Source: an uncultured Mycoplasmatota bacterium (lineage in GTDB: Bacteria; Bacillota_I; Bacilli_A; RF39; UBA660). Taken from it: a stretch of 13,278 nucleotides of DNA. The notes under the pieces were generated by a model. That model did not search any database. It saw only the letters and a program-made list of their open reading frames with translations, and was not told where the DNA came from. This document shows, piece after piece, positions 1 to 7,020 of this stretch. Position numbers and translations under genes: made by a program. Position 1 is the stretch's first letter; each line of letters begins with the position of its first letter. The stretch lies in the NCBI GenBank assembly GCA_948472605.1, contig CAOKUH010000035.1, positions 1-13,278 on the forward strand, read 5' to 3'.

Positions 1-40
1 AAATTTTTTGAAATTTTTATCAAAAAAGACTTGATTTTTA

Positions 41-1012
41 TTAGCAAGTTTCTATTTGCAATTTATTTTTTAATTCATCATAAGCTATTTCTATTCCCCA
101 TCTTTTGAAATATAATTCTTGTATTTTTTTACTTGGGTATTTCTTTTTTTCTAAATTTGTCACTAACCATTCTATATTTCCTGTTTCTAAAGAACATTTT
201 ATTAATCTTGTTCTAATTACCTTTTTTTCTTTTAATTCTGCTCTTACCTCTTCACTCATTTTTCCAGTTAGTCTATCTTTATTTAATTCTATTTCTATTT
301 CTTCATCATTACTTTTCATGTTTCTTTTTTCTTTTTCATACATACTATTTTGTAATCTTATTATGTATTTTATTCCTTCTTTTTCTAGATAGTATAATAG
401 ATTAATTGATGGATATCCTCGATCAAATATTATTAAAACCTTTTTGTCTGGATGTGCTTTTTTTAAATGTTCTATATTTTTTTGTGCAAGTTCTCTTTCA
501 TCTGATGCATATGGGGCGATTTCTATATTCATCATTATTTTATTTAGTACATCATAACAACCTGATATTAAACATTGTACACATTTTTGCTGACTATTAT
601 TTGCATTTGCTAATCCATATTTTTCTTCTAATTCTTTACATCTTGGTAATATTGTTTTACTTCCATCTATTGCTACTACAATATACTCATTAAAGGTTTC
701 GTATTTCATCTCTTCATAAAATTGATTTACTATTCCATCATTTGATTCTATCCAAAAATTTTCTTTTATTTTCATTCTTTGTTTTGAGTAATCTTGTTTA
801 CTTACGGCTTTCTTTTCTGCTTTTTTATAAAAATCAAATAGCTCCATACGTGTTGTTCTTCCTTTCTTTCCGATTATTATTGTTATTATTTCTTTAAATG
901 TTAGTCCGCGGTTTCTAACAAATGCATTTTTTTCTATATTATTTAATTTATTTTTTAGTATAATTTCTATTATTTTTTCATGAAATTTTTTTATTTTGTT
1001 TATTTTATTCAT
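41..1012 (-). CDS. IS4-family DDE transposase, C-terminally shortened
   Basis: DDE transposase that would cut and rejoin IS ends. From the minus-strand ATG at 1012-1010, 323 residues are encoded, preceded by a GAGGT ribosome site at 1016-1020. The catalytic residues are visible: D116 in VVAIDGS, D197 in IIFDRGYPS, and the glutamate of the IS4 YREK signature Y301-x2-R304-x3-E308-x6-K315, in YFKRWGIEIAYDELKNK. Family members usually run on for about 100 residues after the LQIE that follows this signature. Here the frame reads LQIETC and stops, and neither of the other two frames continues with recognisable transposase sequence up to base 1. The gene is therefore probably a 3'-truncated or frameshifted copy and may be inactive, although the catalytic triad is present. 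Confidence 0.85.
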   Translation of the reverse strand: MNKINKIKKFHEKIIEIILKNKLNNIEKNAFVRNRGLTFKEIITIIIGKKGRTTRMELFDFYKKAEKKAVSKQDYSKQRMKIKENFWIESNDGIVNQFYEEMKYETFNEYIVVAIDGSKTILPRCKELEEKYGLANANNSQQKCVQCLISGCYDVLNKIMMNIEIAPYASDERELAQKNIEHLKKAHPDKKVLIIFDRGYPSINLLYYLEKEGIKYIIRLQNSMYEKEKRNMKSNDEEIEIELNKDRLTGKMSEEVRAELKEKKVIRTRLIKCSLETGNIEWLVTNLEKKKYPSKKIQELYFKRWGIEIAYDELKNKLQIETC

Positions 1013-1050
1013 TTTACCTCTTTATTCTTTCTTTAGTTTAACATAAAAAA

Positions 1051-1079
1051 AGAATTATAGCTTATTTTTCTACAATTCT
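1051..1079 (-). other. hairpin in transposase leader
   Basis: AGAATTATAG (1051-1060) and CTACAATTCT (1070-1079) form a 10-bp inverted repeat with one mismatch and a 9-base loop, about 40 bases upstream of the transposase start. A minus-strand TATAAT (complement of 1054-1059) sits in one arm. A read-through transcript entering the IS from module A would fold here, while a transcript starting at that -10 would lack most of the hairpin. In several IS4-family elements such leader hairpins limit transposase made from outside transcripts. That role is an inference here. Confidence 0.4.
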
Positions 1080-1144
1080 CTTAAGTTGACTGCATTGGGA
1101 AATAGCCTTTAATACATAATTTTATATTAAAATTAATAGTGATA

Positions 1145-1203
1145 TAGATAGAATGTTTATTAAGTGATATAATATGTAAGTAATTATTTTAAAAATCGAG
1201 GTG
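1145..1203 (+). promoter_or_regulatory. promoter and ribosome site of module A response regulator
   Basis: An extended -10 box, TGATATAAT (TATAAT at 1168-1173), is preceded after a 17-base spacer by a weak -35, TAGATA (1145-1150). The ribosome site GAGGTG at 1198-1203 lies 7 bases before the TTG start at 1211. The TG extension probably makes up for the poor -35. The IS end lies only about 50 bases upstream. Confidence 0.55.
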
Positions 1204-1210
1204 TTTTAAC

Positions 1211-1874
1211 TTGAAAAAAATTTTAATTATTGAAGATGATGAGAGTATTCATAATGTTATAGAAGAATTGTTAAAAAAAAGAAAATTATGATACTTATAA
1301 TGCTTATTCTGGTACAGAAGCATTATTGTTACTTGAAAAAGAAAAATATGATTTAATATTGCTAGATTTAATGTTGCCGGGTTTGAAAGGAGAAGAAATT
1401 ATCAAGAAAGTAAATAATGTTCCGATAATAGTTCTTTCAGCAAAAATTTCTAGTGATGACAAAGTAAATTGTTTACTATCAGGTGCTAGTGATTATATAA
1501 CAAAGCCATTTGACAGTAAGGAATTACTAGCAAGAATAGAAGTTCAGTTAAGAAGTAATAATAAAAATAATGTATTAGATAATTTAAAGTATAAGGATTT
1601 GGAATTATTAAGTGATAAACATACATTACTTGTGTGCAATAATAAAGTGAGTTTAACAAAGACAGAGTATGCAATATTGAAGCAATTATTATTAAATAAG
1701 CCACAAGTTATATCTAAAAATAAGTTGCTAGATTTAATAAGTATAGATACAGAAGATTGTGATGAAAACTCATTAAGAGTTCATATAAGTAATTTGCGAA
1801 GAAAGATTAAAGATTATACTGATAATGAATATATTGAGTCAATTTGGGGAATAGGTTTTAAAATAAAAGATTAA
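1211..1874 (+). pseudogene. OmpR/PhoB-family response regulator, frameshifted in an A8 run
   Basis: Cytoplasmic DNA-binding response regulator, broken as written. From the TTG at 1211 the frame reads MKKILIIEDDESIHNVIEEL and then hits TGA at 1289-1291. Removing one A from the A8 run at 1273-1280 restores a normal 220-residue protein. In that restored protein the acidic pair is E8/D9/D10, the phosphate acceptor is D52 (LILLDLMLPG), S76 is the switch residue and K98 lies in ITKPFD. A winged-helix domain follows, with LTKTEYAILKQLL, a SLRVHISNLRRKI recognition region and a final WGIGFKI. It heads module A and is presumably the partner of the kinase at 3694-4581. Without correction the transcript gives only a 26-residue peptide. 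Real mutation, phase variation, transcriptional slippage and sequencing error are all possible. Confidence 0.85.
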
Positions 1875-1875
1875 A

Positions 1876-1916
1876 TCTTAACAAAATCTTAACAATTTCT
1901 TAACCATTTTCTTAAC
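1876..1916 (+). promoter_or_regulatory. four-copy TCTTAAC operator
   Basis: Four exact copies of TCTTAAC start at 1876, 1887, 1898 and 1910, so they are spaced 11, 11 and 12 bases apart, about one helical turn. They begin one base after the response-regulator stop codon and end 39 bases before the ATPase start. Direct repeats at this phase are how PhoB/OmpR-family regulators bind head to tail. The core TTAACA resembles the PhoP box of Bacillus, TTAACA repeats at the same phase. The likely binder is the regulator encoded just upstream. Whether it activates or represses cannot be told. Confidence 0.7.
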
Positions 1917-1948
1917 ACTTTTCTATTAAAATGAATATCAGAAAGGAG
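1912..1948 (+). promoter_or_regulatory. probable promoter and ribosome site of the module A transporter operon
   Basis: A-rich -10 candidates lie just after the operator: TATTAA (1924-1929) or TAAAAT (1927-1932). No free-standing -35 is visible; the last repeats (TTAACC at 1900, TTAACA at 1912) occupy its place and differ little from TTGACA. This suits regulator-dependent transcription. AAGGAG at 1943-1948 is the ribosome site, 7 bases before the ATG at 1956. Confidence 0.45.
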
Positions 1949-1955
1949 AAAGATT

Positions 1956-2870
1956 ATGGAATATGTATTAGAAACTAATAATCTTGAAAAAAAATATAAG
2001 GACTTTAGAGCCTTAAACCATACCAATATTCATATTGAGAAAGGTGCAATTTATGGACTCATTGGTAAAAATGGTGCAGGAAAAACAACACTTATAAGAA
2101 TTGTTTGTGGATTACAAGAGCCTACAAATGGAAGTTACATTATATACGGAAAAAGTAATAATAGTAATGATATTATAAGTGCTAGAAAAAGAATGGGAGC
2201 AATTATTGAAACTCCATCAATTTATGGAGAAATGACTGCTAGAGATAACTTAATTGAACAGTATAAATTAGTTGGAATGCCAAGTCTTGATGGTATTGAT
2301 GACTTATTGAAATTAGTAGGATTAGAAGATACTGGAAAGAAAAAAGCAAAAAACTTTTCTTTAGGAATGAAACAAAGATTAGGAATTGCCATTGCTCTTG
2401 CTAATAATCCAGATTTCTTGATTTTAGATGAGCCTATCAACGGACTTGATCCACAAGGTATTATAGAAATTAGAGAGTTAATTTTAAAACTAAATAAAGA
2501 AAGAAGAATTACTATTTTAATATCTAGTCATTATTTAGATGAATTATCTAAAATAGCAACACACTATGGATTTTTAGATAGTGGCTCTATTATTCAAGAG
2601 ATAACAAGTGAAGAACTAATGAAAAAGATGGAACACAAAATAATACTCACAGTAAATGATCCGAAAGAATTTGTTAAGTATTTTGAACAAAATAATATCT
2701 CTTATGAAGTAATGGATAGTAAAACTATAAATGTTTATGGAAAACACAATTTATCAAAATTAGTGAGTGGATTATCCAAGAAAAATTTAATAGCAGATGA
2801 GATTCACGAACAGGAAGAAACGCTCGAAAACTATTATATGAATTTAATTGGAGGTGGCAATAATGATTAA
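1956..2870 (+). CDS. ABC transporter ATPase, BcrA/LanF type
   Basis: Nucleotide-binding subunit that powers the adjacent permease, at the inner face of the membrane. The 304-residue protein has Walker A GKNGAGKTT (37-45), signature FSLGMKQR (134-141) and Walker B FLILDEP (154-160), with an H-loop in SSHYLDEL. The glutamine of the Q-loop is replaced by glutamate, E85, in GAIIETPSIYGEMT. This E-loop is a known mark of lantibiotic-immunity ATPases (LanF) and bacitracin-type BcrA proteins. A C-terminal extension of about 90 residues follows the ATPase core. The permease start overlaps its last 8 bases, so the two are translationally coupled. The likely role is removal of, or immunity to, a cationic or lantibiotic-like peptide; the substrate is not shown. 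Confidence 0.9.
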   Translation: MEYVLETNNLEKKYKDFRALNHTNIHIEKGAIYGLIGKNGAGKTTLIRIVCGLQEPTNGSYIIYGKSNNSNDIISARKRMGAIIETPSIYGEMTARDNLIEQYKLVGMPSLDGIDDLLKLVGLEDTGKKKAKNFSLGMKQRLGIAIALANNPDFLILDEPINGLDPQGIIEIRELILKLNKERRITILISSHYLDELSKIATHYGFLDSGSIIQEITSEELMKKMEHKIILTVNDPKEFVKYFEQNNISYEVMDSKTINVYGKHNLSKLVSGLSKKNLIADEIHEQEETLENYYMNLIGGGNND

Positions 2871-3684
2871 ATTATTAAATGCAGCATTTACACGATTAAG
2901 AAAGAGTAAAATTTTTTGGATACTTTCTATATTTAGTATAGGATTTGCTTTAGTTATAATTAACGCACAATATGGTGATATGAGAGATTTAGGAGAAACA
3001 ATTGAAATAGGGCAACTTGTACTTAGTTATCCAACTATAATAGGAATAGTTATTGCAATATTTATAAGCCTATTTTTAGGAGTAGAATATTCAGATGGGG
3101 GAGTTCGAAATAAAATTAGTATAGGACATAGAAGAAAAAATATTTATTTATCAAATTTAATTGTTTCTTCAATTGTGAGTTTATTCTTTTATGCCATATT
3201 TCTGGCGATAATGATTACAATCGGAATTCCATTGTTTGGAGCAGGAACAATTCCTATTTCGTTAATTTTAATGAAATTATTTGTTATGGCTCTTGTAATT
3301 ATTGCTTATTCTAGTATATTTACTTTTGTGGCTCTTATTTGTTCAAATAAGACAATTATATCAATTACAACAATTCTATTAGCATTTGGAATGACATTTT
3401 TCTCAACATACTGTTATAGTATGTTAACAGCACCAGAAACTATTCCAGAAGCATCAATGGAAAATGGAGAAACAAAAATAGAAGAAGTACCTAATCCTAA
3501 ATATCCAAGTCCAGAAAAAAGAAAGATGTATCAAACACTACTTGATATAATTCCATCTGGGCAAACATTACAAATGCAAGGAAGAGATTCAAATTTAGAA
3601 ATTTTGTTAGTTTACTCATTAGGTATTTTAGTAGTATTTACAGGTAGTGGATTAGTATTATTTAATAAAAAAGAATTGAAGTAG
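2863..3684 (+). CDS. ABC-2 type permease of module A
   Basis: Membrane subunit partnering the ATPase at 1956-2870. I chose ATG 2863 (273 residues) over the in-frame TTG at 2848 because GGAGGTGG at 2850-2857 sits at the right distance. About six membrane helices are visible, near residues 17-34, 55-73, 97-123, 132-160, 165-186 and 246-267. A proline- and charge-rich loop of about 60 residues separates helices 5 and 6. The SDGGVRNKISIGHRRKNIYLSN stretch around 77-98 is typical of BcrB/LanE-like ABC-2 permeases. Only one permease accompanies the ATPase, unlike classical LanFEG, so it may act as a homodimer as in BcrAB. Confidence 0.8.
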   Translation: MIKLLNAAFTRLRKSKIFWILSIFSIGFALVIINAQYGDMRDLGETIEIGQLVLSYPTIIGIVIAIFISLFLGVEYSDGGVRNKISIGHRRKNIYLSNLIVSSIVSLFFYAIFLAIMITIGIPLFGAGTIPISLILMKLFVMALVIIAYSSIFTFVALICSNKTIISITTILLAFGMTFFSTYCYSMLTAPETIPEASMENGETKIEEVPNPKYPSPEKRKMYQTLLDIIPSGQTLQMQGRDSNLEILLVYSLGILVVFTGSGLVLFNKKELK

Positions 3685-3693
3685 GTGATTTTT

Positions 3694-4581
3694 ATGAGTA
3701 TCTGGTTTTATTTGTTTTTAATAGTATTATTTATAGCAATATTCTTTGTTTTAAAAGTTTTAATAATGAAGCAGGAAATTAAGAATATTGGGAGTTGTTT
3801 AACAGATATAATAAACACAGATACTAATAATTTAATTACTATTAACACAAATGATAAAAAATTAAAAGAGTTAGCAAATCTTTTAAATGATAGTTTAAAA
3901 ACCTTGAGAAAGTTAGAACTTGAGTACAAAAATGGAAATAAAGAACTTAAAACATCAATAACTAATATTTCACACGATTTAAGAACACCTCTTACAGCTA
4001 TAAGAGGTTATCTTGATTTAATGGATAATGACAATTTAAGTGAAAAACAGATTAAGTACTTAAATATTATTGATAGTAAAGTAAAAGATTTAACTTTTCT
4101 TACAGAACAACTTTTTGATTTTTCTAAAACTCTTGATATACACGCTGAAATGAAACAAGAGAGTATAGTAATAAATGATATTTTAGAAGATTCTATTGCC
4201 AGTTTTTATAGTTTGTTTAAGGAGCACAATGTTACTCCTAATATAGATATATGTAGAGAAAACGTAATTAGGGTATTAAATGAAAATATGTTAAAAAGAA
4301 TTTTTGAAAATATTATATCAAATGCGATTAAATATAGTAAAAAAGATTTTAATATAAAACTATATAATAACGGTATAATAGAATTTTCTAATCAAACAGA
4401 TGACTTGGATCAAGTGAGTTTAGAACAATTATTTGATAGATACTATACTGTTAAAAGTACAAAAAAATCAAATGGAATAGGACTTTCTATCGCCAAACAA
4501 TTAGTAGATTTAAGTGGTGGAAAAATAGAAGCAAAATATAAGAATAATATTTTAAAAATAAAAATTGAATTTCTTATATAG
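3694..4581 (+). CDS. sensor histidine kinase of module A
   Basis: Membrane-bound histidine kinase that should phosphorylate the module A response regulator. ATG 3694 (295 residues) is preferred to GTG 3685 because AGGTGA at 3683-3688 then sits 5 bases upstream. A single N-terminal membrane helix (about 4-24) is followed by a short coiled linker. The H-box is ITNISHDLRTPLTAIR with phospho-acceptor H94, the N-box is FENIISNAIKYS with N206 and N210, and the G-box is NGIGLSIAK near 260. There is no extracellular sensor domain, so the signal probably comes through the membrane or through the neighbouring transporter. It is the last gene of module A, about 10 bases after the permease. It is intact although its presumed regulator is frameshifted. 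Confidence 0.9.
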   Translation: MSIWFYLFLIVLFIAIFFVLKVLIMKQEIKNIGSCLTDIINTDTNNLITINTNDKKLKELANLLNDSLKTLRKLELEYKNGNKELKTSITNISHDLRTPLTAIRGYLDLMDNDNLSEKQIKYLNIIDSKVKDLTFLTEQLFDFSKTLDIHAEMKQESIVINDILEDSIASFYSLFKEHNVTPNIDICRENVIRVLNENMLKRIFENIISNAIKYSKKDFNIKLYNNGIIEFSNQTDDLDQVSLEQLFDRYYTVKSTKKSNGIGLSIAKQLVDLSGGKIEAKYKNNILKIKIEFLI

Positions 4582-4584
4582 GAT

Positions 4585-4613
4585 AAAGTTTATCAGAAAT
4601 GATAGACTTTTTT
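4585..4613 (+). terminator. rho-independent terminator after module A
   Basis: AAAGTTTATC (4585-4594) pairs with GATAGACTTT (4601-4610) across a 6-base loop, giving a 10-bp stem with one G-U pair, followed by further Ts. It begins 3 bases after the kinase stop and separates modules A and B. Confidence 0.8.
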
Positions 4614-4621
4614 AATGTTTA

Positions 4622-4650
4622 TTGACATAGAATGTAAAATGTAATATAAT
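4622..4650 (+). promoter_or_regulatory. consensus sigma-A promoter of module B
   Basis: TTGACA (4622-4627) and TATAAT (4645-4650) are perfect consensus boxes with a 17-base spacer. So strong a promoter normally needs repression, which fits the palindrome overlapping its -10. The ribosome site AAGGAGG is at 4673-4679. Confidence 0.88.
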
Positions 4651-4673
4651 GTACTTATCAAACAAGTACATTA
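4647..4673. promoter_or_regulatory. palindromic operator of module B (probable GntR site)
   Basis: TAATGTACTT (4647-4656) and AAGTACATTA (4664-4673) form a perfect 10-bp inverted repeat with a 7-base spacer. It covers the -10 box and the expected transcription start and touches the ribosome site. Its position suits steric repression by the regulator encoded next, a common autoregulatory design for YtrA-type GntR proteins. In RNA the same sequence could form a hairpin beside the ribosome site. Confidence 0.7.
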
Positions 4674-4684
4674 AGGAGGTAAAA

Positions 4685-5062
4685 ATGGAGATTATCATTA
4701 GTAATAGTACAAGCAAACCTATATATGAACAGATTACAAGCCAAATTAAGCAAATGATAATGACTGGAGAATTAAAATCTGGAGAATCAATACCCTCTAT
4801 GCGTTCGTTAGCCAAATCTTTACATATAAGTGTTATAACGGTGCAGAAAGCGTATGAAGATTTACAAAAAGATGGTTTTATAGAAACGACAGTAGGTAGA
4901 GGTAGTTTTGTTCGTGCTGATAATAAAGAGTATATTCAAGAAGAAAAGCAAAGAGAAATAGAATCTTGTTTACAAAAAGCAATAGAATTAAGCAAAGAAA
5001 ATGGTATTTCTTTAAGTAAACTTATTGAACTCTTAAATATATTTTATGAGGAGGAAAGATAA
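4685..5062 (+). CDS. GntR-family regulator, YtrA type (module B)
   Basis: A 125-residue DNA-binding repressor. The N-terminal winged helix covers about residues 10-78: PIYEQITSQIKQMI, GELKSGESIPSMRSLAKSL, then recognition helix VITVQKAYEDL and the wing ending GRGSFV. The C-terminal tail of about 45 residues is short and helical, with no ligand-binding domain, as is typical of the YtrA subfamily that controls ABC transporters of cell-envelope stress. ATG 4685 is chosen over an in-frame ATG at 4649, because 4649 lies inside the -10 box and AAGGAGG sits 5 bases before 4685. The ATPase begins 1 base after the stop. It probably represses its own operon through the palindrome at 4647-4673; the inducer is unknown. 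Confidence 0.9.
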   Translation: MEIIISNSTSKPIYEQITSQIKQMIMTGELKSGESIPSMRSLAKSLHISVITVQKAYEDLQKDGFIETTVGRGSFVRADNKEYIQEEKQREIESCLQKAIELSKENGISLSKLIELLNIFYEEER

Positions 5063-5063
5063 T

Positions 5064-5924
5064 ATGTCAAATTATGCTTTAAAACTAACAAACATAACAA
5101 AAAAATATGATGATTTTATATTGGATAATGTTTCATTTAATGTTCCAAAGGGAAATATTGTTGGACTAATAGGAGAAAATGGAGCAGGAAAAAGTACAAC
5201 ACTTAATTCAATTCTTGATATAATCGAAAGAGATTCTGGAGATGTATTTATTCTTGATAGTGAAAAGAATAAAATAAGTAATGATATAAGGGAAAAAATC
5301 GGAGTTGTTTTTGATGGTAATAACTTCCCAGAGGATTTAACACCACAAAAATTAAATAATGTATTAAAAGCAATTTATAGTAATTGGGAAGAAAAGAAAT
5401 TTTATGAATTATTAGAAAAGTTTTCTTTACCTAAAAATAAAAAGATTAAAAAGTTTTCTAAAGGAATGAAAATGAAATTATCTATAAGTGTTGCATTATC
5501 ACATAAAGCAGAGTTGCTAATATTAGATGAAGCAACAAGTGGACTTGATCCTGTTGTTAGAGATGATATTTTAGATATATTATTAGACTTTGTTCAAGAA
5601 GAAAATAATTCAATTTTAATGTCTAGCCATATTACAAGCGATTTAGAAAAAATTGCAGATTACATTGTTTTTATTCATAAAGGTAAAGTGATTTTTGAAG
5701 AAACAAAAGATAATCTTATATATAATTATGGAATTATAAAATGTAAATTAAAAGAATTTAATGATATTGATAAAAAAGATATAATAAGATACAGAAAAAT
5801 GGATTATGGTTATGAAATACTAATTAAAAATAAAAAAGAACTAGAGAAAAAATATCCAAATGTTATTATGGATAACATAAAAATAGAAGATATAATGTTA
5901 ATGTATGTAAAGGGGTGTGAGTAA
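5064..5924 (+). CDS. ABC transporter ATPase (module B)
   Basis: ATPase subunit of 286 residues, of the YtrB/BcrA type. Walker A is GENGAGKST (37-45), signature FSKGMKMKL (131-139), Walker B LLILDEA (151-157) and the H-loop lies in SSHITSDLE. The Q-loop position is acidic: IGVVFDGNNFPE with D84. A C-terminal domain of about 80 residues (YGIIKCKLKEF onward) is shared with the module C ATPase. ATG 5064 is chosen over ATG 5046, which overlaps the ribosome site AGGAGG (5049-5054). It lies 1 base from the gene on each side, so the three genes form a tight operon. The substrate is unknown; an envelope-stress or peptide-related role is inferred from the family. Confidence 0.9.
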   Translation: MSNYALKLTNITKKYDDFILDNVSFNVPKGNIVGLIGENGAGKSTTLNSILDIIERDSGDVFILDSEKNKISNDIREKIGVVFDGNNFPEDLTPQKLNNVLKAIYSNWEEKKFYELLEKFSLPKNKKIKKFSKGMKMKLSISVALSHKAELLILDEATSGLDPVVRDDILDILLDFVQEENNSILMSSHITSDLEKIADYIVFIHKGKVIFEETKDNLIYNYGIIKCKLKEFNDIDKKDIIRYRKMDYGYEILIKNKKELEKKYPNVIMDNIKIEDIMLMYVKGCE

Positions 5925-5925
5925 T

Positions 5926-6543
5926 ATGAAAGGTTTACTTTTAAAAGATTTTTATACGACAAAAGCGAATATTTTTGTAGCATTTCTTTCGTGCATAGTA
6001 ATGGCTATTGGATTATCTATTGTAATATCTCCATCAGTAGTTATTATACTTGTTGCAATACCACTTAGTATGACTGTATCGAGTACAATAATATCTGATA
6101 AGAAGAACAAATGGACACAATTTGCTATAACTTTGCCAGTAACAAAAAAACAAATAATATCAAGTAAATATATCGCTTATTTATTTTGGACAGTATTAGG
6201 AATGTTAGTAGGCAGTTTAGTCTGTTATATTATACTCAAAGTAACAAATAGTACAGATGAATATATAAATATGTTTATGGGTTTTAGCATTATCATATCA
6301 TTATTAAGTGGAAGTTTCATTATACCTTGTAATTTTATGTTACCTGAAGAAAATTCATTGATAGGGACAATACTTGCTTATTCTATGACTTCTGGAATTC
6401 TAGCATTATTTATATATGTAATAAAAAAAGTAATAGGTGTGTCTAATATGAATTTAACATTACTTATTATTTGTAGCATTAGTGTTATAGTTTATTTAAT
6501 ATCTTGGTATATATCACAAAAGAAAATTAAAAACTTTAATTAA
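5926..6543 (+). CDS. ABC-2 permease, ABC2_membrane_5 type (module B)
   Basis: Membrane subunit of 205 residues paired with the module B ATPase. It starts with the MKGLLLKDFY segment typical of this family and carries the family hallmark DKKNKWTQFAITLPVTKKQI (58-77), followed by SSKYIAY. Five to six hydrophobic helices are visible, the last ending before QKKIKNFN. ATG 5926 is used with the AGGGGTG ribosome site at 5911-5917; an in-frame GTG at 5917 would overlap that site. It is followed directly by the module B terminator. Confidence 0.82.
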   Translation: MKGLLLKDFYTTKANIFVAFLSCIVMAIGLSIVISPSVVIILVAIPLSMTVSSTIISDKKNKWTQFAITLPVTKKQIISSKYIAYLFWTVLGMLVGSLVCYIILKVTNSTDEYINMFMGFSIIISLLSGSFIIPCNFMLPEENSLIGTILAYSMTSGILALFIYVIKKVIGVSNMNLTLLIICSISVIVYLISWYISQKKIKNFN

Positions 6544-6553
6544 AATAAAAATC

Positions 6554-6585
6554 AAAGAGAGATTATTTTTATAATTTCTCTTTTT
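6554..6585 (+). terminator. rho-independent terminator after module B
   Basis: AAAGAGAGATTAT (6554-6566) pairs with ATAATTTCTCTTT (6571-6583) across a TTTT loop, a 13-bp stem with one G-U pair, ending in a run of Ts (6581-6585). It lies 10 bases after the permease stop and just before the module C promoter. Confidence 0.85.
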
Positions 6586-6589
6586 AATA

Positions 6590-6618
6590 TTGACAACTGT
6601 GTATAATCTGTATATAAT
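6590..6618 (+). promoter_or_regulatory. consensus sigma-A promoter of module C
   Basis: TTGACA (6590-6595) and TATAAT (6613-6618) are perfect boxes with a 17-base spacer, the same design as the module B promoter. A second TATAAT at 6602-6607 is too close to this -35 to pair with it. The ribosome site GAGGTGA is at 6633-6639. Confidence 0.87.
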
Positions 6619-6628
6619 ATATATATAC
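6610..6628. promoter_or_regulatory. AT-rich palindrome over the module C promoter (candidate operator)
   Basis: GTATATA (6610-6616) and TATATAC (6622-6628) form a 7-5-7 inverted repeat overlapping the -10, at the place where the module B operator sits. GT and AC at the outer ends recall YtrA-type sites, but the inner part is simple TA repeat, so chance symmetry is possible. Confidence 0.45.
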
Positions 6629-6642
6629 GAGTGAGGTGAGTT

Positions 6643-7020
6643 ATGGAAATAATAATCAGTAATTCAAGTGGTGTTCCTATATATGAGCAAATTAGAGAAC
6701 AAATAAAAGCAAAAATAGTATCTAATGAACTTAAATCTGGAGAATTATTGCCATCCATAAGAACACTTGCAAAAGATTTAAGATGTAGTGTAATAACAAC
6801 AAAAAATGCTTATGAGGAATTAGTGCGTGATGGGTATGTTGTAACGATTCCTTCTAAAGGGTTTTATGTAGCAAAAGTAAATCTTGATGTTGCAAGAGAA
6901 GAACAATTAAATAAAATTGAAAGTTTGCTAGATACAGTAGTAACACTTGCAAAAACAAATAATATCGAAAAAAAGACTATAACAGAAATATTAGATATTT
7001 TATATGAGGAGGAGAAATAA
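6643..7020 (+). CDS. GntR-family regulator, YtrA type (module C)
   Basis: A 125-residue repressor, the same length as its module B paralogue, and like it starting MEIIISNSS/T. The winged helix runs from PIYEQIREQIKAKI through GELLPSIRTLAKDL and CSVITTKNAYEEL to the wing SKGFYV, followed by a short helical tail. The recognition segment differs from the module B copy (RCSVITTKNAYEEL against HISVITVQKAYEDL). That fits the different palindromes and suggests the two regulators no longer share sites. The ATPase ATG follows the stop codon with no gap. It probably represses its own operon at 6610-6628. Confidence 0.9.
   Translation: MEIIISNSSGVPIYEQIREQIKAKIVSNELKSGELLPSIRTLAKDLRCSVITTKNAYEELVRDGYVVTIPSKGFYVAKVNLDVAREEQLNKIESLLDTVVTLAKTNNIEKKTITEILDILYEEEK

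Larger units (their letters stand above)
1..1098 (-). mobile_element. IS4-family insertion sequence remnant
   Basis: This stretch is an IS4-family element made of one transposase gene on the minus strand plus its leader. The outer end beside module A lies somewhere around 1080-1100, where a hairpin-bearing leader gives way to the promoter region of the response regulator. I cannot fix the exact end because the other terminal inverted repeat is not visible. The opposite end is cut by the window or by a deletion, since the reading frame stops at base 41, about 100 residues short of the usual family length. The left boundary at base 1 is simply the window edge. Confidence 0.5.

Noticed and set aside
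3..40. Terminator beyond the transposase stop
   Set aside because: Only a 5-bp ATCAA/TTGAT stem in a T/A-rich tract; too weak to call.
105..693. Plus-strand open frames opposite the transposase
   Set aside because: They are phenylalanine/leucine-rich shadows of the minus-strand transposase, with no ribosome site or family resemblance.
1326..1874. Separate 182-residue gene starting at TTG 1326
   Set aside because: It has no ribosome site and begins in the middle of a receiver domain; it is the 3' part of the frameshifted regulator.
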